Part shown: piece by piece, positions 1-11,909 of the stretch
Numbering within the stretch: position 1 is the first letter of the stretch
How the letters are laid out: the number at the start of each line of letters is the position of its first letter
DNA from: Guillardia theta CCMP2712
Taxonomy: Eukaryota; Cryptophyceae; Pyrenomonadales; Geminigeraceae
Assembly: GCF_000315625.1 (NCBI RefSeq)
Contig: NW_005434651.1
Coordinates: forward strand, 421,045-485,044
Direction of reading: 5' to 3'
Length of the DNA: 64,000 nucleotides
Translations under genes and position numbers: made by a program
The notes under the pieces: model-generated
The model's input: the letters and a program-made list of their open reading frames with translations, nothing else
Told to the model about the DNA's origin: nothing
Databases searched by the model: none

Positions 1-263
1 CGCAAGCTCTCGCTCAGGGACAGGGAGCGTGTAAGAAGCGAGCCAGGCGCTGGCGTGTGGGTGATAGCACAGCAAGTTGGAATTTCCTCGGAGGGATGGC
101 AGCTAGCTGCCCTGTCAGTATTCCCCCCTTTCCTGCCTCCCCGTCCTGACTCGCAATCCTTAGGGAAGAAGTCTCTTCTCCTGCACTGCTGGGCTCAAAG
201 TGGCTTGAGCTCGATCGAGGTCAACTGTCTCCCTCCTCCTCGCCCTCCTCGTCCTCCTCGTTC

Positions 264-297
<34 letters not shown>

Positions 298-1498
298 TCT
301 TCCTCCTCCTCCTCCTCCTCTTGCTGCTTGTCGATTCACTGATGATTCTGTAGGATTCGGTCGTCATGCAGACGTCAAGGTCAGTCTTCTCCTTGCATCT
401 CCTCGCACACTCAGCGTGTTCTCAGGTCTTGTCATTCTCTCAGATCAACCGCAGGTGCCCTCCTCCTCTTCCCCCTCCTCCTCCTTCCCCGCTCCCCCTT
501 CCCTTCCTCCCCCTTCTCCTCCTCCCCCTCCTCTTTCCTCTCTCATCCTTTACACTCTTAAGCCTCCTCGCTCTCTCTCGCTCTCTCGCTTCCTCCTTCC
601 TGACTGAACCCTAGGGATGCCATTGCTCAGTTGTGCTCCGAGCTCAGCGGCCCATCGGAAGAGCAGCAGGACGACAGTCACTTGCGACTTGACTTGGCGT
701 ATCGGCTGCCAGCGACGTATGCTGATCTGACGGAGGAGGAAGTGCGAAGGCCGTGGCTCAGGTGCTGAGACTGATAATCTCATGGACAGAAACAAGCGGT
801 CAACGCCGTGCTCGGGCACACGAACCTGGCGTGAGGACGAGAGGGAGGATGAGGATGAGGATGACAACTGACAAGGCGGCAGGCGAGAGGAGCGATTCAT
901 CGACGGGATTGAAGGTGAGGGAGGAGCAAACAGAACTAGTTGGCACTAGCAGGAGTCGGCTAGGAGCCGTGCCAGCCCAAGGTCAACCGGCTCGGAAGTC
1001 ACCACTGACCGTCAGTAGGAAGTTGGACAAGGGTGGGCTGTCTAGCAGTAGGAGGAGAAGAGAGTAGGACAGGAGGGGGAGGAACAGATGGACCGTCGGC
1101 TAGGTGGAGCCTTGGAGGGACTGGGAGGAGGAGGAGGGGCTAGGAGGCCCCCGAGGAGAGACTAGGCCCAGAGAAGTAGGAGGAGGAGGGACTGAGAGGA
1201 GGGACTAGGAGAGGAGGGGCTAGGAGGAGGAGGGGCTAGGAGGAGGAGGGGCTAGGAGGAGGAGGGGCTAGGAGGAGGAGGGGCTAGGAGGAGGAGGGGC
1301 TAGGAGGAGGAGGGACTAGGAGGAGGAGGGACTAGGAGGAGGAGGGGCTAGGAGGATGACTCTGACGCAGAAAGTCTCCGGTCGCTCTTCAAGCAGATCA
1401 ACAAGGACTACGACAGACCTGAGAGTCGGGCCTCGGACTCGAACTTGTAAAACTAAAAAAGAACCCTGTAAAATAAAAAAAGAGCAAATTCTCCCGCC
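1..1498. other. Low-complexity gene-poor stretch
   Basis: No supportable gene was seen. The stretch holds CTG and TCC triplet runs near 265-320, pyrimidine-rich DNA to about 600, and a purine-rich minisatellite from about 1130. The open frames here encode poly-Cys/Ser/Pro and look like by-products of the repeats. Confidence 0.6.
1130..1355. repeat. Purine-rich 16-bp minisatellite
   Basis: Imperfect tandem copies of a 16-base unit of the form GCTAGGAGGAGGAGGG, with some copies having ACTAGG instead of GCTAGG. The array lies just upstream of the first putative gene, so it may be in its promoter or simply intergenic. Confidence 0.8.
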
Positions 1499-3503
1499 AT
1501 GGCAGATCCCACGACGATGCGAATGTTGATGAGACCGCGAGGTAGAGGGAGGGGAGAGGCGATGGAAGGAGAAAGTGGGGGGGGAGGAGAAGGAAGCGCA
1601 GGGATGCTGGAAGGCAAGGGACACGCACAGGACGAAGTCGTCACTCTCATGCCCTTCCTCACGCTCGAACCTTCACGGGAAAGCAGCGTGACTGCAGGAT
1701 GCTGTCTGGAGTTTGTTGGGGTGTCGCCAGATGCCAGCGCTTCTTTGGTGCTGTTGAACACGCAGAGTGGAGAGTCCTTGCGCATCAGCACATGGCGAAA
1801 AGACCATGACAGGTACCGTGTGACAGTGGATAAGGTCGACAAAAATGGGAGCGCAGCAATCCTTGTGGACCATGTGAGGGCGTGATGCTGCGGTTCCGTG
1901 CAGGGTCGTGTTCTGACATTGGTCTACCAGGATGTGAAGGCCTTCAGAGAGATTGTTGATGAGCACCGTCTGCAAGTGAGGCCTGAGTTTGAGATCGCAC
2001 GTAAGTCCTGTTATATGTAGACACGGTCAGGAGCTTATAATCTTTCAGCGAACAATCATGTGGTAGCCCTGCTTGACACGTAAGACACATATCATGACTG
2101 GTTCTTCAACACCATCTGATCTCCTCTTCCCCCGTGCTCTCTTCAAATCTGTTATGGTCCCTCACTCCTTAGATCCAGGGGAGTCTGCCAGCGAGTACTT
2201 CTTCGATTCGACCAGGAGGACTTTTGCGCGAGGTGATCCCCTTGGCCCGACCATTTCAATCTGACGCCTCATCGAAGTGAACTTGGAGTCTCTTGCTGCA
2301 TGTCTCCCAACTCTCAGGCCGAGATCGTCGTCAGGGACTGCGGACGCTCGTCGATCCCAGCAGAACGCATGCAGGTAGTGGAAAATACTCTTTCCTTCCT
2401 CCTCTCACGTTTGCAGCTGGTGGGCTCTCAGCCCTCAACGCAAGTTCAAGGGTTCTCAGATGCTTCTGGATGGACGCTCTCTGAAGAGCTCTCTGAAGAG
2501 GAGCGACGGTGCTGTGAAACTCGGCTGCCATGCTCTCATTCTTCAGCGCAGGAGCATCATGGAGATGTTAGGAAGTGCAGTGCACAGCGCTCAGGGCAGC
2601 ACATCACTTTATGAGGTGCTCAACGAGGAGGAGGATGAAGAGCAGCAGGTGCAGGTCAATCAGGATGACGTGGTGATGACTGTTTGATCCTTCCTGTGGG
2701 TCGATCGCATGACTGGATGTTGTAGGAGGCAACGGTGAGGAAGGAGATTGAAGAGCTACACTCTTTCTTCGCTCAGGTGGGCAGGCCTGCCCTTGTGGTT
2801 ACCCTCACACCCTTGCAGTGGCTGAACGGGCTTGTCCCGATGACCGAAGAAGCCTTCTCAAGATTTCCAAGTGTGCTGGCCACGGACTTCAGCATCGTGT
2901 CCTCTGATGGGTCGACCCGACCTTTCCACTCCTCACCGTAACCACTCCACAGGTCACTTCACTCGAGAGAAGGTGCCCTCAAGATGATGTATGAGGCTCA
3001 TGCCTGCATGGGCGGATCAGCGAGTCCGATTGATATCTCCGTTCGCAACGTCAGGCTGCTTCAGGTTGTTTGCCCAGAGTTTACCTGTGCTGTCAAGTGA
3101 CTATGAGCTGGCAAGACGTTGCAAGGGAAAGAGGGGAACTCAATGATCGTTGCGTACGAGGAGATTCAAACTGTAGGCAGCGCGTACCACATTCGCCAAT
3201 CGACCGTGAGCTGCAGCTGCCTCCTGCTATCTCGCGTCTTCTGAAAACAAAGAGCAGGCGGTGCTGGAACAGACCAGGAAGAGTTCTTGTCCAAATGGAC
3301 TCTGCTGGCGTCATACCCATGAGACCATGGTACAGGCAAAAGAACCCAAGGAGGTCAACCCTGACCTTCCAGAGGGTAGCGAGGGGGCGGCCAAGGGCCT
3401 CAGCTCTGAGGAGATTGGCGTACTCAATGCGTTCGAGCGAGCTCTGCAGGAGAAGATTGAGCAGTCGGTGCTCGACGCAGTTGACAAAATGATGCAAGAA
3501 TAG
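1499..3503 (+). CDS. Unrecognised multi-exon protein
   Basis: I do not recognise this gene. The first exon begins at ATG 1499 with a Gly/Arg-rich head and then a more ordinary sequence (CCLEFVGVSPDASASL near residue 60). Plausible exons follow after short GT-AG introns: one with QDVKAFREIVDEHRLQ near 1905-1975, one with AEIVVRDCGRSSIPAERM near 2320-2374, one with VRKEIEELHSFFAQVGRPAL near 2728-2920, and a last exon near 3250-3503 ending in VLNAFERALQEKIEQSVLDA, probably helical. The splice path between them is not resolved, and the end is set by the stop at 3501-3503. A GC-rich island starts almost immediately downstream. That this is one gene rather than two is an assumption. Confidence 0.4.
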
Positions 3504-3544
3504 CTCGATACGTGCTCATGACTGCAGTGCCGCGTTTCCTCGAA

Positions 3545-3850
3545 TCATTTCAGTCGTACTGTCAGTGTACGACGGTCCGGCGTAGTACCGATCACCGTAA
3601 CTGCCTCGCCGCCGTTGACTCGGAGGCTCCCGGAGCCTGAGTGGCGACTGCCAGCAGTGATCCCCGGGCTCCGACATGGCACCGTGCCGCCGACACACTG
3701 GCTTACTACTCAGTGTCGGACTGTCTCCGGAATCATGGCTCCGGGAGGCGGCCGACGGCCTGGCGACCGCGCGACCGTCCGGTGGCCGGCGCGGGCCCGG
3801 CCCCGCGGCCCGGCCGCGGATGACGGTCCGAATCACCGTGGCGTGACTGC
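3545..3850. other. GC-rich non-coding island 1
   Basis: About 300 bases of very GC-rich DNA with dense GGCC, CCGG, GTAC and GTCA/TGAC words and intact CpGs. It begins about 40 bases after the preceding stop codon. It shares exact 13-mers with distant islands: GTGTACGACGGTC at 3565-3577 (also 13810-13822) and ACCGTGCCGCCGA at 3681-3693 (also 54494-54506). No credible coding frame. Confidence 0.7.
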
Positions 3851-4039
3851 TAGCTAGTAGTTGTGTTCAGCTTCTTTGATGATCGATGAAATTTGAAAAG
3901 TACCCACATTTTTCAAAATATTCTTTAATAGTTGAAACCTAGGGCAAAGGATTCTTGAAATTTCTGGCCAAGTCAAGCACACAAGGACCAGGAGGAGGCC
4001 GTCACTGCTACCACCGGTACCTTCATCTGAGTTTCTTGG

Positions 4040-4560
4040 GGTCATCTTGGAGGTCCATCGAAGGGGTGGTTGATAGATCCACAGATGGTGGGGGTGTTCA
4101 TGGAAGGGTCACATGATTATTCCATACGTAAGTAAAGGGGTGCACTATCCTTGGGGTGGGTCCAGGTTGAGATTGTACAGGGTGGGGTACTCTAGTGGCA
4201 TTGACTTGACTGCCTGAGCATCGGAAGTGTCATTTTTGATATAGAAAAGATGGGATTTACTAGGGTAGGGTACTCCAGCTCATGTTGATGTGTACCCCTA
4301 GCCCCTCGTCTTGGGGTATAGGAATGCAGGGGGTAGTCTTACAGGGGTTATCTGAACAGTCTGATGGTAGTGAAGGTCTGGATGGGTTTTGATCATGGTA
4401 GGGGTGGTACTGTGTAGGGGTGATCATCTTTGGGTGGGGGTGGGGCGAACAAATAGGGGTGGTTGTGCAGGGGGGGGGCCGGTGGTGGATGCGGCGGGAC
4501 ATGGCACATGGCGGGAAGGAACGAATGGGAGGGGAGGGGAGGAAGAGGAAGGAGAGAGAG
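4040..4560 (+). repeat. G-run tract, G-rich on plus strand
   Basis: Many irregular copies of words such as GGGGTGGGG and GGGGTAGGGG separated by AT-containing spacers. There is no strict period and no coding frame. The rest of 3851-5022 holds nothing else I can name. Confidence 0.65.
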
Positions 4561-5022
4561 CAGGAGTGAAGTTCTAGGGTGTTGACATCTTCATACTTGT
4601 CAGCTCAAATGCCTCTCCTTGCTCGATGCCATCTCAAGGAGCATGCACTGGGCTACCTCGTATGTAACTTGTAGATTGCCTGAAGGGGTGTAAGGACTGA
4701 TGTGGGATGGGGTCGGTCATGCCGAGTGTGATGTGTCTCTGGATGCAATTAGAAGAGAAGTAAAGCCCGTTTTCACTTTGTCTGGCAAGTGAAGATCCCC
4801 GAGCAGGAATCAGTGAACCATTTGTTGATTTCACGTGAGCTTTCAAAGAACATACGCTCCTGAGATGGCAGCTAGTTGTGTGAGAGAGCACTTTATCCCT
4901 TATTTACAAAGGGCGGGAAGATATGTTTTGTGACCTATAATTTATCTGTGCCAGTTGTGTCATAATAGGCAAAAGTTTCTCACCATGTTGCTTGTAGGCC
5001 TTCCATCGAAGCTTCTGAACCA

Positions 5023-6914
5023 ATGATGCGCACTCTTCCTGTGCTTCTCTTGGTTGCGAATGCTGGATTTGCAGCTGCCTTTGCTCCTGCGTCCAGCATT
5101 CTCAGGGCGCCCAAGTCGTTGAGAACGCAGGGAGTCAACACTGTGCCTTCTAGACAAGCACCTTCGTTCCTCAAGGTGCGAGCAGCTGCCTCCATGCCCA
5201 TGGCTCCTGCTCTTGTGCCTGAAGGTGTGCCGTTGGAGAAGGTCAGTAACAGTGAGTTCTTCTGATCTCCTCATGGCTGATGTGCAAGACAGATCCCCGA
5301 ATGGCGTAAGAACTTGGACCTGAAAGCGTGGGCTGACGAGGTGATGGCTTGCTCATGATTCAGATTTTGAAATGACCAACATGCTGCAGGTCCGCGCGGT
5401 GGAGAAGGAATTCAGACAGAACCAGGGAGAGGAAGATGTGAAGCACATGAAGAAGATGCTCACCTGGTCGTACGTCCTGTACGCTATCGGCCTGGCTACC
5501 GCTGGGTTTGCTGTGCTTCCTTGGAACCCGATCTCTGCTCTCTGCTTGAGCACTGCTATCTGTGTTCGCTGGACCATGATTGGCCATCACGTTTGCCATG
5601 GTGGCTACAGCGCTCAGGTTTGACCATGATATGAGCCAGGATGACGAGGCTGAGTGTTTGTCTGTCAGGTTGGTGTCGACAGCCGATTCCATCGCTCCAA
5701 GTTTGCACGCGGCCCAATCAGGAGGTTCATCGATTGGTGCGACTGGATGCTTCCAGAGGTCTTGAATCGTCTCTTTCTGTGCGCTGGCTGTCGCTGAGAA
5801 CGAATCTTTGAAGGCGTGGGATGTGGAGCACAACTACATGCATCACTATGAGTTGGGAGAAGGGTCAGATCCTGATCTCTTGGAGAGGAATTCGCACAGC
5901 ATCCGTGTGTCGAATCAGCCAAAGTTCCTCAAGTATTTCCAGATGTTCGCTCTGATGGTCAGATTTCTGTGCTGCAATGGCTTTCTTACCTGCTGATGTT
6001 CTGGGTTTCAGGTCATGTGGAAGTGGTTCTATTACGCCCCCAACACTTTGAAGGAGATGTTTGCTCGCCAAAAGCTATTGGCAAGCAACAGGGGAGATAA
6101 CTCTGTCGTTCAGGTCGATTGAGAACATCCTGCTTTACTCTTGCCGTTGCTGAGATGCACGTGGACAGCCTTTCGAGCTCTCAAGGGCTCCTGGGGACTT
6201 CGGCGATGTGAGCAAGGCCGCCACGATCAAATATGTACATAGATGAATGACATTCTTGGTTTCCATCGATGACAATTTCTGTAGGTGTTTACTGAGATGT
6301 TCAAACTCAATTTTCTTCCTGCCAAAGTTGTCTTCTCCTGCTTGGCACCCTACTTCACTGCTCACTTCGTCATCACGCCCCTGATCTTCTATGCTCTGTA
6401 AGTTCTTTATTGAGATGGTTTGAAATTTGATTGACTCGCACCTCAGCTTTGGGCATGCTGTCGCCATGACTGCGTTTGCCAACCTTCTCCTTGCTGAAGT
6501 GCTCACCAACATTCACTCCTTCATCATTGTCGTTCCCAATCATGCTGGAGAAGATGTTTACAGATTCAAGACCCCCGTCAAGGTGCCTCTTCCCTGACAA
6601 TGTTAGGTGGGCTAACGGGCCGATAGGTCAAGAGCGATGAGTTCTATTTGAGAGCTGTCATCGGGTCTGTGAACTTCCGCACTGGGGGCAACGTCAACGA
6701 CTTCATGCATGGCTGGTTGAACTATCAGATTGAGCACCACATGTTTGCGGACATGTCCATGCTCTCGTACCAGCGAATGGCTCCCAAGATCAAGGAGATC
6801 TGTGACAGACATGGCGTCCCCTATGTCCAGGAGAATGTGTTCACGCGTCTGCGAAGAACCTTGCAGATTGGGGTTGGCTCTCGCTCGATGAAGGTGTGGG
6901 AGCGAGGAGATTAA
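5023..6914 (+). CDS. Plastid-targeted membrane fatty-acid desaturase
   Basis: Likely introduces double bonds into fatty acyl chains of plastid lipids using a di-iron centre. Nine exons (5023-5241, 5293-5340, 5390-5617, 5669-5758, 5814-5957, 6012-6113, 6285-6397, 6447-6582, 6627-6914) join in frame to 455 residues. The leader is a signal peptide followed by FAPASS, the Phe-initiated transit start seen in red-lineage secondary plastids. The three histidine boxes are visible: GHHVCHGG after a first hydrophobic segment, HNYMHH, and QIEHHMF near the C-terminus. Hydrophobic spans lie between them. No cytochrome b5 domain is present, so it probably uses ferredoxin. Regiospecificity cannot be read from the sequence. 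The start was chosen because the signal peptide begins there. Introns are 44-55 bases except one of 171. Confidence 0.9.
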
Positions 6915-7147
6915 GAAGTGTATCGCGCCCTCACGAACATTTCTTACATTGTACTTTCATGTGGCTCATCGAGTCGAACTTTTGTTGTCAGATTTTGAGA
7001 TGTGGAAATCGGCAGCGTCCGCAAAACACTGAGATTCTTTAATAAATCTTTCCGCAGTCGGAAGGCTTCATCATTCCCATCCTAGAGACAAACAGTTGCA
7101 GCCTCCAGTGTTACGCTCGTGCCCGTGAGCTGAGCACAGAGCAGCTC

Positions 7148-8036
7148 TCATACTTTGAGCCTCAGCTTGTAGATAGATATGTTGGGACATCGATAGTGCT
7201 CATTGTGGTGTGCTAATGGGATGGTTTCACACTCGAAGTACTTTCCGATCTCCTCCAGGAACCACTCGTCCACATCTTTCCAGCGGTGCTCGTGTCCGAT
7301 GAAGACGAGGGTTTCGCGCTTGCAGGATGCCACAAGCGTCTCCACGAGCTGCTTCTGAAAGCTTACCGCATATGCCACCTCACACCCTATCACCACGTCG
7401 AAGGGGGCGCTTGACTGGAACCACTCGAAGCTCTGATGCTCTCCCCATGGCAGCTCTTCTGCCGTGCATGCGTGTTGAAGCCTGTTGATCTCTATGTTCT
7501 CTCTCAGAACCGGTACAACCTCTGCAAGCTCCGTGACGATCACGATGGCCCCCAGCATACCCAGGGTGAGGCCGCACATGCCCGTGCCAGCGCCCAACTC
7601 GAGCACCCTCTTCCCCTTCCAGAAGTCATCAGCAAAGTGCTGACGGTCTGCGAGATAGGCGGATAGCACCCTCGCACCATCCCAGACTGTGGCCTGTCAA
7701 CAATTGTTACAGGAGCAAGGCAGGGATACCATGGGAGTTCATCCACCTGATCTTCCCCGAAGTCGGAGCACTTTTGATGAATGGTAAGGGAGAGATCTGA
7801 AAGCATAAACATAAGCAAGGCAGCACAAGGTCACCAACTGCCCAATCCTTGAAGTGCACAGCAGCTGCATGATACATAAAGTGGAGTCGCAAGCCATTTG
7901 GAGCAAACACCAGAGAGATGGGAACACAGGGATCGAGACCTGGCCTTGGAGTTTCCCGTATCTCTTCCACGAATCTCTCTTGAAACCTCCTATGGTTTCG
8001 TCGCCATGCGAAGCTCTCCCCTCCAGCACTCATCAT
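7148..8036 (-). CDS. METTL21-like protein lysine methyltransferase
   Basis: Predicted S-adenosylmethionine-dependent methyltransferase of the METTL21/FAM86 seven-beta-strand class, which methylates lysines on chaperones and translation factors. Three exons (8036-7835, 7796-7747, 7693-7148) join in frame to 265 residues; the introns are only 38 and 53 bases. The family signature order is present: TVWDGARVLSAYL before the Rossmann core, the SAM loop VLELGAGTGMCG, an acidic strand end (VIVTELAE), and FDVVIGCEVAY for the post-motif strand. The start is the first of two Met codons at 8036, right at the edge of a GC-rich island, so its promoter would lie within that island. The substrate is not determinable. 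Confidence 0.85.
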
Positions 8037-8044
8037 GATCGCTC

Positions 8045-8165
8045 CCCTCCGATTCCGCCCCCCGCTCGCCCGGGCCAGGCTCGCCTCAGGGCCGAGAGAC
8101 TCGTCGGGCCCGGCCGGCCGCCAACAAGGGCTGAGTGACTCCCGGAGTCACCGTATGAAAAGCGA
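8045..8165. other. GC-rich non-coding island 2
   Basis: A short island of the same style as the others (GGGCCCGGCCGGCC, GAGTGACTCCCGGAGTCAC). It abuts the start codon of the methyltransferase gene on the minus strand. Confidence 0.6.
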
Positions 8166-8379
8166 GGCGGGCCCAGGTGAATTTCGGTTCTGTGACGAGA
8201 GATGTGGACCCCAGGTCATTTTATCGTCGTATGGTGTGAGTGCGGTGTAAGAGACGAAATGGAAGTCCTAAGTCTCTTCAACAGCCTATACCAATAAAAT
8301 AAGATAAATAATTTCAATAGAAAAATTGATTAATTAACTAAAAAGCTATTACAATCCAAGGAATTCTCAATTCTCTGTG

Positions 8380-9140
8380 TTGATAATTTTAAGTACCCAC
8401 CCTGTATATAACCTATCGGATTCGTCATTTTTGGGGGGTTGAGATCCAAATCCTCTGGGGTGGGTGACTGGAACAAGCGAGGGTGGAGGTCGTTGATGGT
8501 CGGTAGGTGGGTCCAACTCATAAGGAATGTGGTGAGATGGGGGGGTGGGAGAAAACCAGGGGGTCAATCGTCCCAAGTAGGCTCGGGTGGGGTAGCCATT
8601 GGAAATAAGGGGTAGGGTGTGATTTGGAATCGAGGCTTGGTTTAGATCAAGGGTGGGGTCATCAATTTGGGTGGTGGGGGTGAACAGCTTTTCAGTCTCA
8701 GATAAGACATGAGATTGGAATTCAGGGGGTAGGGGTTATCAATTGAGTAGAGGGGTAGGGGTTTGCATCATGGGTGGGGGTATACATGGGGTGATATTGC
8801 CAAGTTAGATGAGGGGGTGGTGTCCCATGAGGGTGGGGGGTTACTCGGTGACGGGTAGGCTGAAATGGGATCCGCAAAGGAGAGGGTGAGGGTGTGCATT
8901 TCCCGTGCATTTGACCTCAATAGGGGTGGGGTAGGTCATCTGAAGCCAGAAAGTGGTCATGAACCCTTTCTCATCTAACCTTTTGGGTATAAAAAGCAGG
9001 GGTGTCCGGATGTATTTTTGTTGATTGGGTGGTAGTCTTCAAATTAGTACCGGTACTTTCAGAACATTTGATCTCCAGAACTAGAGTCCAGTTTGAAGGG
9101 GGGTACATATGTGGAAGGGTGGGGTAGGGAAATGCTGGGG
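8380..9140 (+). repeat. G-run tract, G-rich on plus strand
   Basis: Repeated GGGGTGGG and GGGGTAGGGGTT words over about 760 bases with AT-rich spacers. It ends just upstream of the next gene. It may overlap the promoter of the plastid gene at 9200. No coding potential. Confidence 0.65.
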
Positions 9141-9199
9141 GGGTGGGAAATGTGACATCATTTCTCCCGGGGGAGGAGCAGAGCCTCACCGACCCCGCC

Positions 9200-10242
9200 A
9201 TGCTCAGAGCCATCCTTGTCGCCGCATGCGTTGCCTCCGCCTCCGCGTTCGCGCCTGCAGGTAGCTCCTCTCTCCTCTCACATGTACCAGCGATGGAAGA
9301 GTGTGCTCTTGTATCTTGTGTGTAACTTTTTGGGTCTGGGGGGTTCTTGGGATTTTATGGGGGAGCGGCTGTTGAGCCATGGAATGATTTCTTGGGGTGA
9401 TATGGGATGGGATTAGAAGACTTTTGGATAGGATTGCACCATGTAAAAGTCTACTGTCTTGTAGCCCTCATTTATGTGCGGTTTCATGAGCCTGCAAGGC
9501 CTCGCCACTTGTAATTGATGATTTGTGAAGTGGATGGAGGTTTTGGTGGCTGTTGTGCTTGTCGCCTTCAACGGAAAAGAGGACAGCCTTTCCTGATGCT
9601 CTTGCAGGCGGATTCGCTCCTGCTCTCCGATCTGGATTCCAGGGAACCGCTGTCTCTGCTACCTCCGCTCCTGGACGCATGACCGGCCCTCGCATGGCTG
9701 AGGCCTGGGTTCGCGTTGTTCCTTCCGATCAGGTTGCTGTGAACAGACAGGCTGACAACTTGGTGTCTGGAACTGGTGAGGATGAAGTGAAGGGAGTGAG
9801 ATGTGGGTCTGACGCAGCTTGCAGCCGTCCTCGTCGGAAGATACAGCAACGGAAAGGTCTGGGCCATCTCTGCCAAGAACTCCGCCACCGGAACTGAGAT
9901 GTTCGGAGGAAGAGTTGACGAGTCTGACCTCACCATCCGCGATCCCCAGTGGGGAACCAAGTACTCCCTCGTGAACGGAGAAGTTGTTGGAAAGTGGTGC
10001 CCCTCCCCCCCTGTTCTCGGCGCTCTCATCGGAGCTATTTTCCCCCCCACCGGCGTTTGGGTTCCCCAGGTCCGCGAGCAGGTAACGGAGGAGGCAGTGG
10101 GAGAGGAGGAGCGCTTCTGACATGGGAGCAGGGCGGATATGTTGAGGTTCTCCTTGATGTCAACGCTAAGGCCGAATTCGAGAAGAAGTACTGGAAGGGT
10201 ATCTTGGACGCTCAGGGCAAGGCTGACGGAGGATACTATTAA
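9200..10242 (+). CDS. Plastid protein with degenerate Rieske-like fold
   Basis: Four exons (9200-9260, 9608-9775, 9825-10081, 10132-10242) join in frame to 198 residues. The leader MLRAILVAACVASASA is a signal peptide; FAPAG and a second FAPA follow, as in stromal import leaders. The mature part reads like a Rieske domain: VLVGRYSNGKVWAIS, then a segment ending DLTIRDPQWGTKYSLVNGEV, whose second half matches the CPxHG...F.L..G strand-loop pattern. The Cys/His ligand positions carry Asn/Ala and Asp/Trp instead, so a 2Fe-2S cluster is not expected. A hydrophobic proline-rich loop (PPVLGALIGAIFPPTGV) follows. The role is unknown; a thylakoid or stromal structural role is only a guess. The Rieske relation is my reading of the pattern, not a search result. 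Confidence 0.75.
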
Positions 10243-11909
10243 ACATTTGATTTTTTAGCCTGGCGCTGCTGGGTATATAGCACGTCTTATTGTGATTTTT
10301 AACAAATAAAAAAAAGGCAAAATGTCCATGAGCAAATGGAAGACAAGTTTCAGGGAAAGTGCAGTCATAATAAAGAAAACCAGACGTGTTTGTTCCCTGT
10401 ATTCCTCTTCCTACTCTCCTTTTGTTTGTTCCTGCTGCTCATTCTCGTTCTCCTTACTCATTGTAACAGTGCAGTACTCCCTGCCCATTTCATGCTCATC
10501 CTCAAAGCATGTTAGTTCACGTGCTCTTGTCAGCTCTTCGGATTTCGCCGGAGAGGAGCGTCGCGCTGACGCCTGGGAGCCTGTCATGCATGCGGCGACT
10601 TCTCCTCTCCTCGTACCTGTCAAAAAATATGGTGGTATCCTCCTCTCCTGCGTAGCCGTCAGAGCAGCAGGCGGCCACAAGGCTGTAGGAAGGACCTGCC
10701 GCTTTCTTGGAGTCGGTGCCAGAGCTGCTGTTCCCCTGCTCCTGTCTCCCCGCCTTAGGCTCGTCCCAGTCCACCAGGTGAATGGATGGGATCTTTTCCT
10801 CCTGGTCACGACATCATCTCCGTCCTCGCTTCCTCCTCCTCCCTCCTCACTTGCAGCAGCTCCCCCAGGCCAACGGTAGCTTGCTCAAGGGCAGGATCCT
10901 CTTCGCCCCTTGCTTGACCTTCTCCTCCCCTTGGTTCACTTCCTTTCCTTGTGACTTATCCGCGTGCCCAAAGAGAAAGACGTCGATGTGCATGTCGGCA
11001 GAAAGAGCTTCTGCGAGTTTCGAGCTGGTAGACAAGAGAGACGTAAGCTTCAGTGTCTCCACCACTTCCTTGGCCTGGCACGACAAGCTCACTGGAAGTA
11101 GCTGTAGAGAGCAGAAACAGCGCAAGAGCACTGCACCAAGAAGGAAGCTTGGGAGAGGAAAGGAGAGGAGAGGAGGGGAGGGGAGGGAAGGTGTGTGGGG
11201 AAGGGAGTAAGGGAGGGAGACGTAATTAGACATCTAGACAGGAAACGAACAGAAACAAACAACACAGGACATTTTCTTGACCTGATTGACCCGCGCTCTG
11301 CTGTCAAGGAGCCAGACCTGGTCAAGCTGATGCTCACATTCTGCAAGACATTTGATTCGCTTCTCTTCTCACATGACCGACATCGGAGACGCAGCTCGTG
11401 CTCCCGAAGAAGCCGACATCATCTAACCATTGGAGGAGCCTCGCTTGCTGCGGTGTCAGTCAGCCTCGTCATTGCAAGGATGATCTCGTTCTCTCATCGC
11501 ACATCGCTAGATGACGGAGAGAAGCCAATGATGAAGACATTCGATGGTTTGTACTTGTCGACCAGAGCTTTGATCGCCTTTAGTGCTTTTGGGACCTGCA
11601 GAACACATCGACCATGAAGGTCACTATCCCCCTCGTTCCTCCCTCCTCCATAGCTGCATACGTACCAAACGCGCTTGTAATTTGCTTTCCTGCTCTTTCC
11701 TTACACCTTGTGCCACCTCATAAACAATTCCTTCCAGCTCTATCCCCAGTCTCTCCTTCTTCCACTTGTCGCTTTCGTGCAATCTGCCCGTCAGCATGCG
11801 AGGTAGCAAGAAACTTTACCTGCTGCTCTCGCTGATCAGTTTCTGTCTGTCAGGTAAAGTCCAATCGATCTTTCTGCACAGGAAGCGGCTCTCCTAAGGT
11901 AGCAAGTCA
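10243..11909. other. Intergenic region, no confident gene
   Basis: AATAAA-like sequence follows the plastid gene at about 10305. Several minus-strand open frames occur between 10400 and 11620 (for example one reading ALVDKYKPSNVFIIGFSPS near 11500-11590), but I could not join them with consistent splice sites. A plus-strand signal-peptide-like exon at 11795 is discussed in the findings. Confidence 0.4.

Noticed and set aside
55-614. Open frames rich in Cys, Ser and Pro
   Set aside because: Produced by CTG/TCC triplet and pyrimidine runs; no domain and no splice support.
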